A stretch of 64,000 bases of DNA from Gossypium raimondii (taxonomy: Eukaryota > Streptophyta > Magnoliopsida > Malvales > Malvaceae), in contig NC_068566.1 of NCBI RefSeq assembly GCF_025698545.1, forward strand, positions 46,479,192-46,543,191, given 5' to 3'. The notes beneath the pieces were generated by a model, which was given only the letters and a program-made list of their open reading frames with translations, ran no database searches and had not been told where the DNA came from. Shown one piece after another: positions 1-9,560 of this stretch (position 1 is the first letter of the stretch; every line of letters starts with the position of its first letter). The position numbers and the translations under genes are program-made.

Positions 1-398
1 AAATTACATATGTAACATGAAATAACACTGTAATGAATTATTTTTACTAATGAATTTATATGGATACTATTAAATAATACAATAACAAAATAGTTATATT
101 TATTTCATTGTCTAATGATGCATTTTTAGTTTTAATGTTTGGTTGGACTGTTGTTCGATAAGGCCAGCCAATCAATGAAATCCTAATGTTTAAGCCCACA
201 TCACAACATCCATATGAACGGCCCTTATATTGTTGGAAATATAAATTTGTAACATCCTTTAATCTTGATATAGAAGTAAAACATTATCTTGTATGAAAAT
301 TTATCGATGTATGGAATAATAAAATCTCTAATTGAGTTCAGTATTACTAATCAAGTGACATCAATTTAGTTAATTAAAGTAAGTTTATATGAGTCGAT
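1..398. other. Intergenic AT-rich DNA
   Basis: No open frame, RNA gene or recognisable repeat is seen before the SINE that starts near 399. Confidence 0.5.
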
Positions 399-545
399 TA
401 AATCTTAACTCGATTAGCATGGACATTGTTGTCAATATAGGAGAACGTGGGTTCAACTGTGTTGAAGCACATTATCCTCTTATTTATGGGTTGGGTAGAG
501 ACTTTGGGTAGTTCTAAGTCTTGTATCAAAAAGAGCATATATGAT
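399..545 (+). repeat. tRNA-derived SINE, copy 1
   Basis: The head contains an A-box-like stretch (CTTAACTCGATTAGCATGG) and a B-box-like stretch (GTGGGTTCAACTGTG) about 35 bases later, the internal RNA polymerase III promoter layout of tRNA-derived SINEs. Related copies lie at 25274 and 50943, sharing the head and a body ending near 'TTATTTATGG.TTG.G.AG'. No protein is encoded. Family membership is inferred from the three-way similarity inside the window. Confidence 0.65.
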
Positions 546-689
546 CAGAACTTATAATGAGATTTAAAAAAAAATGGTTGTATAATAATATCTCGGATGA
601 TTATTTACTTTTTAAATATAAAGATTAAATCTCTAACTTTTAACCAATTAAATCCTATTTGATTTATATTATCAAATAGTTCTAATTAT

Positions 690-905
690 AATTATTTAAG
701 TCTCTCTAAGGAGGATGGGATGAAGAAAGATGGATAGATTAAAGAAAATGGCTTACCAAAGTATTCTAGGGCTCATATTGCCTACGAGAAATCTCGTACC
801 TTTATCCCTTTGCAGCCTATCATTCCCATCATTGTTGTTTCGAGAATCCATGGGACCATTAATGTGTGGTTGGCTGGCGTATGCGTCTTTATTGTAAGTA
901 ATTTT
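690..905. repeat. Dispersed repeat, copy 1 (pairs with 9230-9520)
   Basis: The segment shares an ordered series of blocks with 9230-9520: an AGGATGG block, ATTCTAG, a GAAATCT(A/C)GTACCTTTATCCC block, then CATGGG and TGGTTGGC(A/T)GG. Both copies are on the plus strand. I do not recognise the family. It may be a non-autonomous or retrotransposon-derived element. Confidence 0.45.
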
Positions 906-1285
906 TGTTTAGGTTATGCTTAATTTTTCATTTTTTGTTTCGTGAGATCCAAACCTGAAGCTCGGGTTTAAATATCCTAACCTGCCTTGGCCACCCTACT
1001 TGCACTAACCCATGCCCTTGTACCTTGCCATCACCCTTCCCACACAGCATCATCGTCACTATCTAGCACTACCTGTTAGTTACTGTATCTTCTTTCAACA
1101 CCCAACATCAAAATATATCTTTGCTAATCCCTCTCCCACAAGCCACACTTTGACCATAAAATAAAGAACAATTTCTTTAAAAAAAAGGAGGGCACTCCAA
1201 CAAAATTCTAAGTCAATTTGATGGTAGAGATAAAAGATTCTGGAAGTTGAAGGTGCAAGTCTTGACTTAAGGTTTAAGCCATGTG
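906..1285. other. Intergenic DNA, nothing recognised
   Basis: AT-rich sequence with one short chance open frame on the minus strand that resembles no known family. Confidence 0.4.
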
Positions 1286-1475
1286 AGAGAGCTATTGTTA
1301 AGAGTGGTTGGAAAGAATAGAAGTGGACTTCTTTGCTAAGAATTTGGATCAAGTTCGAATCCTAAAGTTGTCACTATTAGGGAGACTTTACCTGAATACT
1401 ACCTTCGGCCTGGGCAGGACTAAACTCAGACCGTAAATGGATAATGACACTTGTGTTTATACCATAAAAAGAAAG
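1286..1475 (+). repeat. SINE-like element with A-rich tail
   Basis: A B-box-like GTTCGAATCC at about 1353-1362 follows a GTTAAGAGTGGTTGG block that could be an A box. The unit runs into a long A-rich purine tail after 1465. This layout suits a second tRNA-derived SINE family, but there is no second copy in the window to confirm it. Confidence 0.4.
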
Positions 1476-2489
1476 AAAAAGAAATAGGAAATAGAAAATA
1501 AAGGAAATAAAGTTAAAAATAAATAACGAAAGTAAAAGAAAAACTAAAATAAGGAAGGATTTGAAAGAAAGAAAGAAGGTAAAAAATATAAATTTAAAAT
1601 ATAGAAAAATAGAAAAAGGAAAAAATACGAGAAGAGATATAGATTTGGTGATGTATGTTGTTATAAACTTTGCGAAATTTGCACTACTGATTTTGTTGAT
1701 GCTTGTTGCTTTAATGGTGCATACCTTTTCTCTTGCTGTTGTTGGTACTCATCTTGTTGATTTAACTAACCCATGAACCAATTTGTAAACTGTTAAAGTT
1801 TATAAAAGTTGTCATTGATGAATGTTTAAAGAAATTGATATTAAATTGTTAGATTTTAAGCTTAGAAGTGAAAAATGACTAGTTTGTAAAGTAACAATTG
1901 TTAGTTTTGAACATAGGGACTAAAGTGTATAGGTTTCGAAATTGATGTGAAATTTCTATAATTATTGATGATAGAGAGTCCTAAAGGGATTTATTTGAGA
2001 TCGATTTTGAAATTGAAGCTCAAATTTAAAAGTTATGGCAAGTTCGATTTTAAAGACTAAATTGGATAAAATAAAAAACTTTAGGGGCACTCAAAAAGAA
2101 AATTGAATTGATCCATGCATAAAATAGAATATTATAAACTATTTGGAATCGATAAATGAACTGAATTACCGTATAGATCGGGAATTGAACCAAACTGAGG
2201 ATAACTGGGAAAAAGGCAAAATTATCGATTACTCCTTACAAATTCAACTTGTTTGCTGAATTGACCAGGTGAATTCATATGGTGTGTTTGTGTTTAAATT
2301 TTTATGTATTTAAAATTATGAATATATGCATGTTTAATTGAAATTTGGATTGTTTAAGATTTGATACAAAATGTGAGATTTGTACTTAGTTGAACTTAGT
2401 TTAGGTCTTGTATACATGGATATGGATTGATTATCCATGATTATTGAGATTCGACATTTGTTGCAGATTCGAAGATACATGTGACACAG

Positions 2490-2660
2490 GTTTAGCTTGG
2501 ACGAGTAACCTGATATCGTTTTAAAAGTTTAGCCTGGACAGGTAACTTGACATGCATATTTCAGCTTGGCCAATCAATTTGATGTGTCATTATAAAGGTT
2601 TAGCCCGGACGGGTAACCTGACACGAATATATATTTAGCTCGAATGAGCAATAGATGTGA
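2490..2660 (+). repeat. Short degenerate tandem repeat in LTR
   Basis: Five degenerate units of about 35-50 bases with the core TTAGCnnGGACnGGTAACnTGACA. The clearest are near 2491, 2527 and 2600. It lies inside the outer LTR. Confidence 0.55.
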
Positions 2661-2772
2661 TTAGTACCTGTGTATTCAAGTTCGTTTACTAAATTTTATC
2701 GAGTAATATAGATGATATGAAATGAGAAATTGAGATGACACGAAATGCAGTTAATGTTAAATAAATTGTTAG

Positions 2773-2905
2773 TGAACTATTTGAATATGAAGTTTTGGCA
2801 TAGTATGTGATTTCCATATTCATGAATGAAATGAGATTGAACTATTTGAATATAAAGTTTTGGCATAGTATGTGATTTCCATATTCATGAATGAAATGAG
2901 ATTGA
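2773..2905 (+). repeat. Tandem duplication, period about 65 bp
   Basis: A unit beginning TGAACTATTTGAATAT occurs twice back to back with one or two base differences, so the duplication is recent relative to the surrounding element. Confidence 0.8.
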
Positions 2906-3341
2906 ATAGGTTACTTAATATGTTATATAATGGTATGTTATATGCTTGAAATATAACATGGTTTGATTATGTGTTCTAACTCACCTTGTTATGTTATGTT
3001 TTACAATGTCTAGTTGATTATATCAAACTTGTACCTTGTTGTACCTAATTGATTAATAAGGTAAGTTTTTTTATTTAACACCTATGAATTTACTAAGTAT
3101 TCGAAATGCTTATTCCGTTGCCTCCCTTTTTCCTTGTAGATTGCTAACTTGTGGAACGTGTCGAATGGATCTACAAGAAGCTGACACTATCTCGTTATTG
3201 ATTCGCTAGTCTTTCAAAAGCTCTAAAGTTTAATTATGTGACATATACATAGGTGTTATATATGTTAACTTGGGAATGATAGTCTTGGTTTGAACCTTAG
3301 CTAATGTTTGATAATATGTGTATATTTTGGTATATGATAAG

Positions 3342-5611
3342 TGTAATGGGCCTATTTTGCCCGGGCCCAAGACAAATAAAATCCAAAAAAATATAAATTA
3401 AAAGTCCAAATTACAAAACAAAACAGCAGGCCCAAGACCAATATGGCCAAAAATAACCAAAAAACCCTAGTCCACAACACATAAACAATTTTTTTTAAAA
3501 AACCCCTAAATCCAGTCGCACCGCCGCTCCACGTGCCGCATTAGCGTGCCCACCGCCCGAGGTTTGCCTCCCTTGCACCAAAATGGCAAAAAGCCAGAGT
3601 CTCTGCCTTTGTTGACTTCGCAAACCTACAAAAGAGAACAAAAAGAAGATAGACACAGAGGCAGCAAGAACAGTAGCAAACAGAGAAAGAAAAAACAAAA
3701 TAATATGTATTACTTGGCTATAAAAGGCGAACCCAATGTATCCTTGTTCAGGGAGAAATACATGAAAAAAAACAGAGATTTTGAAATAGATTCAAATATC
3801 AAAAGGTGTTGTATTTTTATTTTTTGGAAATAAATAAATAAATAAATAGTAAAAACTTTACCTGTTGGTTCGTCTCCCCTCGCCGTCGAACACTGTCGGC
3901 GTCTGAATACCTCGAAACCTATATGGGTTCTGATGAGGGTTCAAAAGGCGACGAGGGTTGTTTTTTATTTTTGCATATTATTTTCTTTTTTGATTTCTAA
4001 ACCAAAAATCGAATTTAAAAGTTTTCAAAAAAGGGAGAGGACTGAAAAGCGCTGAAAAGGCCCATTTTTGTACAGCTCCGGCCACCGACCACGGCGGGGA
4101 GGCTCGCTGGTCTCCATGGCCGAATTATGGGTTACAAAAAGAAAGGAAGAAAGAATATTTTTTTAAAGGGCTATTCAAATGATTTTTTTTGTTTTTTATT
4201 ATTTATAATATGACCAATACGACGTTGTTTTGGGCCTAAGCTTCAGGCGCCAAAACGGTGTCATTTTAACATTATCCTAAAAACTGACCTGAGAGCGACC
4301 AAGATTCACGTGTTTTCGCGTCTAATAGGTTATTTGCGGACTTGATCCTTCCGCCTTTTATTTTAGCCTACCTAAGAAACAACGCGCATAATGAATTAGG
4401 GATAATTTCATGTTTACCCCAAGTTCTTTTTGCGTGTGTCATTTTAACCCTTTATTCTGTTTATTTAATTACCCTTTTTAAAATTTATCCCTTTAATTTC
4501 ATCCTAATTTCGTTTTAATCTTTAACCTTTAATTTCAACCTTTTTCACATTTTATTTTATTTATTTATTTACTTATCATTTTTCTTTACCCCTTTTTACA
4601 CTTAAAAATATAGATTATTCACACTCTTTTACTTGCGTATTTTTATTATTAAATTAGTAAATTATTTTTAATGTTTTTATTATTCCCATTATTTTATTAT
4701 TTTATTTTTTTATACTTTCATGTCACGTTTATTTATTTTTATTATCATGCATTTCTCATGTTACTTTATTTAAAGATCATCTTGTTTATTTTATTAATAT
4801 CATGATATGATCATTAATCTTATTGATGTTATTATTACAATTACATTTGTAATGTTATAGTATTTCTCTACTTGTTTGTTCTTAACATTCTACCCATATA
4901 GCTATTATATATTATTCCGTTTACGACTATACTACACATTAAATTTAGATATATTTATTCATTGGTGTATCGTATCCAAATATAAATACATATTGTTTTA
5001 AACATTACATTTGTTCTTGTTTAGAAAAGGAAATTAAAAAAAAGGGGGCAATGTTCCGTATTTAGAGATTTGAGAAGTCGTGCCCTAACTTACGGGGTTC
5101 GACTTTCTCGTTGAATCTAGATGACCAAACATAATTTTAAAATATATGAGATTTAATGAAAAATAAAATAAAAGGCAAGCTCATTTTCAAGGATCCGAGA
5201 TGTCGTATCCTAAACGGGATATGACCTTTTGTTACCTCAAGATAATAGGACATTTTACATACGTTTTGATTTATTCAATTGATTTTAATTAAAAATAACA
5301 TTATGTAAAGAAGGATCGCATTTTAAATTCTCTTCAAATTTTTTAATTCATGACACTAAGACTTTAATTAGTCAACTAGGTACCAATTTTGGGCATTACG
5401 AGGGTGCTAATCCTTCCTCGTGCATAACCAACTCCCGAACCTGTTTCCTGAATTTTGTAGACCAAAAATCTTTGTTTTAGTAAATCAAACCGTTTATTAA
5501 AGCGATCAATTTACAAGGTGACCCGATCACACCTCATAAAATAGGATTGGTGGCGACTCCCATCTTCGTTTTCAAAATAAAGTCGATTTCAAAAAAAAAA
5601 AGGTTTCGACA
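3342..5611 (-). mobile_element. Solo LTR A, minus orientation
   Basis: The unit begins TGTAATGGGCC and ends GGTTTCGACA on the plus strand, so in its own sense it starts TGTCGAAACC and ends TTACA. It is flanked by a perfect 5-bp duplication, ATAAG, at 3337-3341 and 5612-5616. Length is 2270 bp. No gag or pol sequence is present, so it is a solo LTR. On the minus strand a GACGT palindrome near 4217-4231 precedes a TATAAAT at 4201-4210, the expected U3 promoter. The short GC-rich open frames near 3500-3830 lie in the LTR and are not host genes. Confidence 0.88.
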
Positions 5612-5616
5612 ATAAG

Positions 5617-5666
<50 letters not shown>

Positions 5667-5791
5667 CACTTGAATGACAAATTTGGGTATGAAATTGTAT
5701 GGTAAAATGATGGTATTGAATGGCTAAATGTAGACTTGAATAGGTTGAATTTGTATAAGTTGAATTGATATGTTTTGGTGTCAATTTATGG
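5612..5791. repeat. Target segment between solo LTRs with (TA)n microsatellite
   Basis: About 50 bases of uninterrupted TA dinucleotides (about 5618-5664) sit just after the ATAAG duplication. The remaining bases continue the outer gypsy-type LTR. Confidence 0.85.
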
Positions 5792-6144
5792 TGTTGACAC
5801 CATATCCTTGATGAAAAACGGGGTCGACTTGGGTTTTGGAAAATGAAAACGAAAATGGGAGTCGCCACCGGTCCTTTTTGATGAGGTGTGATCGGATCAC
5901 CTCGAAAAGTGGTTATTTTTAATAAACGATTTGATTTTATTAAAACAACAAGTTTGGTCCACGAAATTCAGAAAAACAGGTTCGGGAGTCGGTTACGCAC
6001 AAGGAAGGATTAGCACCCTAGATATGCCCAAAATTGGTACCTAGTTGATTACTTAATGTCTTAGTGTCGAAAAACTGAAAACTTTAGAAAGACTTAAAAT
6101 ACGATCCTAAAAAAAACTCGGATGATATGGATTGAAATTCAAGA

Positions 6145-6668
6145 GGATATTTGGCTATTCGGTCAATCGAGAAATCGAAACCCAGCACATTAGGGCCGTT
6201 CTTCGAATTTCCAAACGCAAAACATTGCCTTATTTTGAAATTTTTAAAAGGATATTAAGCCATTTGGTTGAACGAGAAAAATCAACACCCAACACCTTAG
6301 GGCATGTTTTCTCAAATTTCCAAACGCAAAACATTGCCTTATTTTAAAATTTTAAAAGGATATTAAGCCATTTGGTTGAACGAGAAAAATCGACACTCAG
6401 CACCTTAGGGCATGTTTTCTCGAATTTCCAAACGCAAAACATTGCCTTATTTTAAAATTTTTAAAAGGATATTAAGCCATTTGGTTGAACGAGAAAAAAC
6501 GACACCCAGCACCTTAGGGCATGTTTTCTCGAATTTCCAAACGCAAAATATTGCCTTATTTTAAAATTTTTAAAAGGATATTAAGCTATTTGGTTGAACA
6601 AGAAAAAACGACACTCAGCACCTTAGGGCATGTTTTCTCGAATTTCCAAATACTAAATATTGCCTTAA
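6145..6668 (+). repeat. Minisatellite, five units of about 105-109 bp
   Basis: Units begin at about 6145, 6250, 6358, 6467 and 6576 with GGATATTAAGC(C/T)AT, and each contains CCAAACGCAAAACATTGCCT. The first unit is the most diverged. The array lies wholly inside solo LTR B; A and C show a single related unit at the same place. Confidence 0.88.
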
Positions 6669-6791
6669 TTAGAAATATTTTCCTTTTTTGAAATATGATA
6701 TTTATATATGATGGGATAATAAACATGATAATGTGAACAAAGATAATAAGAACAAAAACGAATAAAGAAAAATCGTATATACCATAACAAA

Positions 6792-6822
<31 letters not shown>

Positions 6823-7364
6823 AACATAAAATGGACATATAAATAAATACATAAATGAACATAAAAAAAGAAGGAAAATAGATGAAAATTATAAAATGAA
6901 AAATATGTACATATAAGGGGACTATATATGTATGTATATACATAAAATTATGAAAATGTGAAAATATATATAAATTATAAGATATAAAAATATAAGTATT
7001 TACATGTATATGTATATAGATTATAAAATGCAAAAATATGTAAAGTATAAGTATATGTACGTTATAAAGACGTATGTACACACGTAAATTTATAAAAATA
7101 TGAAAAATATGTATATGTGTATTTTAAAACTATTAAGTAAAAATATATATATAAGTATGTATACATATATTCATGAGAAAAAAAGAGTATATAGATATAC
7201 GTATATAAATATGCATATATATATATATAAAAGTATTTATATATATTAAATAAATTATATGTAATATATATATAAACACTTATATAATAATGATAATATA
7301 ACATGGCACATAGATTTAAAATTACATAGTAAATATAAATGGAAATATAATGGTAATAACAATA

Positions 7365-7366
<2 letters not shown>

Positions 7367-7458
<92 letters not shown>
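7367..7458. repeat. (AAT)n microsatellite
   Basis: About 90 bases of nearly perfect AAT trinucleotides inside solo LTR B. Confidence 0.95.
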
Positions 7459-7460
<2 letters not shown>

Positions 7461-7791
7461 GACGCTACAAAGGGCTTAAATTAAAGTAAAAATAAAAATA
7501 CTGGGCGAATTCGAAATAAAAAACAAAAAAGATTAAATTGCAACACGCGCCAAACAGAGAGGGACCAAAACAGTAAATAGACCGAGTTCCCAAAACGCAG
7601 CGCTGCAGTGGACTAAATTGAAACAAAAATAAAACTGCGCGTCTAAATTAAAATAAAAGAAAAGAAAGGAAAGAGGGGCAAATTACAACATGCCGCAAAG
7701 TCGGAGGGACTGCACGCGCAAATATCCCCCTTTTAGAAAATGCGCGGATCCTCCCCTCAGGTCGGGTCACCACGCGGGTCACGGGGGGCTC

Positions 7792-7822
7792 AAAACGGCG
7801 CCGTTTTTAATTTGATATAAAT
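7792..7822 (+). promoter_or_regulatory. LTR promoter: palindrome plus TATA box
   Basis: AAAACGGCGCCGTTTT is a perfect 16-bp palindrome, followed 8 bases later by TATAAAT. Equivalent palindrome-TATA pairs occur in solo LTR C (38287-38300, then TATATTTAAAT) and in A on the minus strand. The position suits a U3 promoter. Function is inferred. Confidence 0.55.
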
Positions 7823-8651
7823 ATTAAAAATAAAATAAAAAAACAGTTTCAACATATTTTTTAAAAACAGAGAGAAGGCTCTCTCCCTCTCTCTCGGTTT
7901 CTCTTTGGCCGGCCTTAATCGCCGCCGCCGTGACCCAAGACCGGCGAGGCACAAAATGGGCTTTTTTAGCCTTCGCCGAAAGGCGTCCTTGAGAGCCGAG
8001 CTCTCTCGACCTGCGAGACTAAAGAAAAAAGGTCTTCAATCCCTCTTTAGGCCCGAATCGGACGCGGAAAAGAAGGCCTCCAACGGCGAGGTTGCGGTCG
8101 TCCGGTAAGTCCCTTTTTTTTTCTTTTTTATTTGCTACTTTTGTTTATGTATATGTGTAAGAAAATAATCAACACAAAAAAAAAAGGAAAAAAATCTATA
8201 AAATCGAAGGACCAAAGAATCACCTTGAATATTTTTTTCTATTATTTTTTTTAAAGTGTTCTTACAGAAATCTCAAAAAAGGAACCCAAAAAAAATACAT
8301 ATTGTTGGCTTTTTATAGCTGGTTGTGCTACTGTTTCTGCTATTGTTGCTGTTTCTTGCTTGTTTGCAGGTCTGGCGGTGCAAGTGGAGGGGTTGACGTG
8401 ACCATGGCGGTGGCGACGTGACCGTGATGGCGTCAGAAGGCCAAGGGTCAAAGACCCTAGAGGCGGCGCCTAGGGTTTCAGTTTCTGAAACCCTAGGCAG
8501 ATTTTTTGGGGGGACGTTGGGCCTATTGGGTACTGGGCTTTGGGTTTGGGCTAGGTCTAGGTGGGTTTGGAATTGGGCTGAGGTTTTGGGGTTATTGGGT
8601 TTTGGGTATTTTTTGTTTTATTTGTTGGACCCGGGCAAATGGGCTTGTACA

Positions 8652-9184
8652 TATGGTATATTGGATTGGTTGATTGGAAAATAGTTAAATGCAATGTTTG
8701 GAATGTATTTTGGTATATTTTTGTGCAGGTAAGGTTGTGTACATATGCACCAAAATTGTAAATTAAAGATGGCTAAGAGATAGGTACCAAATGGCCTAAA
8801 ATGTACAAAAAAATAGTCCACATCACGATGTCGGGCGATGGTCGTTGCGATGAGCTTTGGACTTCAGGCCACAACATGATGAGGAATCCCGTCGTCACAA
8901 TGAGACCAAGTCAGTATATCACGTTGTGATGAGGAACTCTCTCATGTCACGACGTCGACTTGAAATTTTGAAATGTTTCAAATTGGTCCTAGTTTGATCT
9001 TGAGTTTACTATAGAGCATATGTAGGTTCGTATAAGACTTGAGAAAGGTTGTACAACATGACTATGGTTTGATATGATTATGTGTGTATGTATTATGCTT
9101 TGGTTGGAAGGTTATATGTTTGTAATTACTCCGACAACGATTGTAGCTCAAACATGGGGACCGAGTCAGGTAAGGAATGTTACA
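8652..9184 (+). mobile_element. Gypsy-type LTR remnant, right part (outer element)
   Basis: The sequence continues the outer LTR after the TATGG duplication. It holds several CACGA(C/T)GTCG-like micro-repeats (8822-8955) and ends GGAATGTTACA, a common gypsy LTR terminus. No coding sequence is seen. Confidence 0.5.
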
Positions 9185-9229
9185 AGAATCCATGGCTTTT
9201 TATTTAGGATTCTCATAGACGACATCAAA

Positions 9230-9560
9230 TGTTTTAGTCTCTTTGAGAAGGATGGCTAAAGATGATTGTTGCACTGATAGAGGCTTTAGGCCTTCAAAGA
9301 CAAAGGAAGAACTATGGGGGATGTCGCAGCTTTTACTTCAAGATGTTCTCTCTGTAAAATTTAGATGATGGTAGATTAGAGACATTAATGGCTAGTAGAG
9401 TAACAGTGATTCTAGAGTTAATACCTCTTATGGGAAATCTAGTACCTTTATCCCCATTTTGCTGTTTTGGGGTATTCATGGGGATCATTGCCTGGTTGGC
9501 AGGTGTATGTGTCATCAAAAACTATTTCTTCCGGATTGACTCTATCACCTATTTGTCGTT
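9230..9560. repeat. Dispersed repeat, copy 2 (pairs with 690-905)
   Basis: It is related to 690-905 over several ordered blocks. It can be read as a 62-residue hydrophobic open frame starting at 9388, but the other copy does not preserve that frame, so I treat it as non-coding repeat sequence. Confidence 0.45.

Larger units (their letters stand above)
1780..3341 (+). mobile_element. Gypsy-type LTR remnant, left part (outer element)
   Basis: This stretch looks like the body of a large cotton-type Ty3/gypsy LTR: 'gggactaaa' and 'taggggcac' phrases, a block of TTTAGCCTGGACGGGTAACCTG-like repeats (2490-2660) and a tandem duplication (2773-2905). It continues at 5612-5791 and again at 8652-9184 once the two solo LTRs inserted in it are removed, ending in GAATGTTACA at 9184. 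The left boundary is approximate and no target duplication was found. Confidence 0.55.
5792..8651 (+). mobile_element. Solo LTR B, plus orientation
   Basis: The unit begins TGTTGACACC and ends GGGCTTGTACA, with a perfect 5-bp duplication, TATGG, at 5787-5791 and 8652-8656. Length is 2860 bp, longer than its relatives because of an internal minisatellite (6145-6668) and an (AAT)n tract (7367-7458). It shares the GGGAGTCGCCACC leader and the 'GGATTAGCACCCT' block with solo LTRs A and C. A 16-bp perfect palindrome (7792-7807) precedes TATAAAT at 7816-7822, the likely U3 promoter. No internal coding region is present. Confidence 0.88.

Noticed and set aside
3495..3833. GC-rich open frames on both strands inside solo LTR A
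   Set aside because: They lie within the LTR transcribed leader, have no known domain and are not conserved in frame in LTRs B and C.
6586..7304. Overlapping minus-strand frames rich in Y, I, F and L that look like membrane proteins
   Set aside because: They arise from AT-rich and (AAAT)n/(TA)n sequence inside solo LTR B. Composition alone explains the hydrophobicity.
7905..8684. Arginine-rich and glycine-rich frames in solo LTR B
   Set aside because: They are part of the LTR near its transcription start and 3' end. The related LTRs do not keep the frames.
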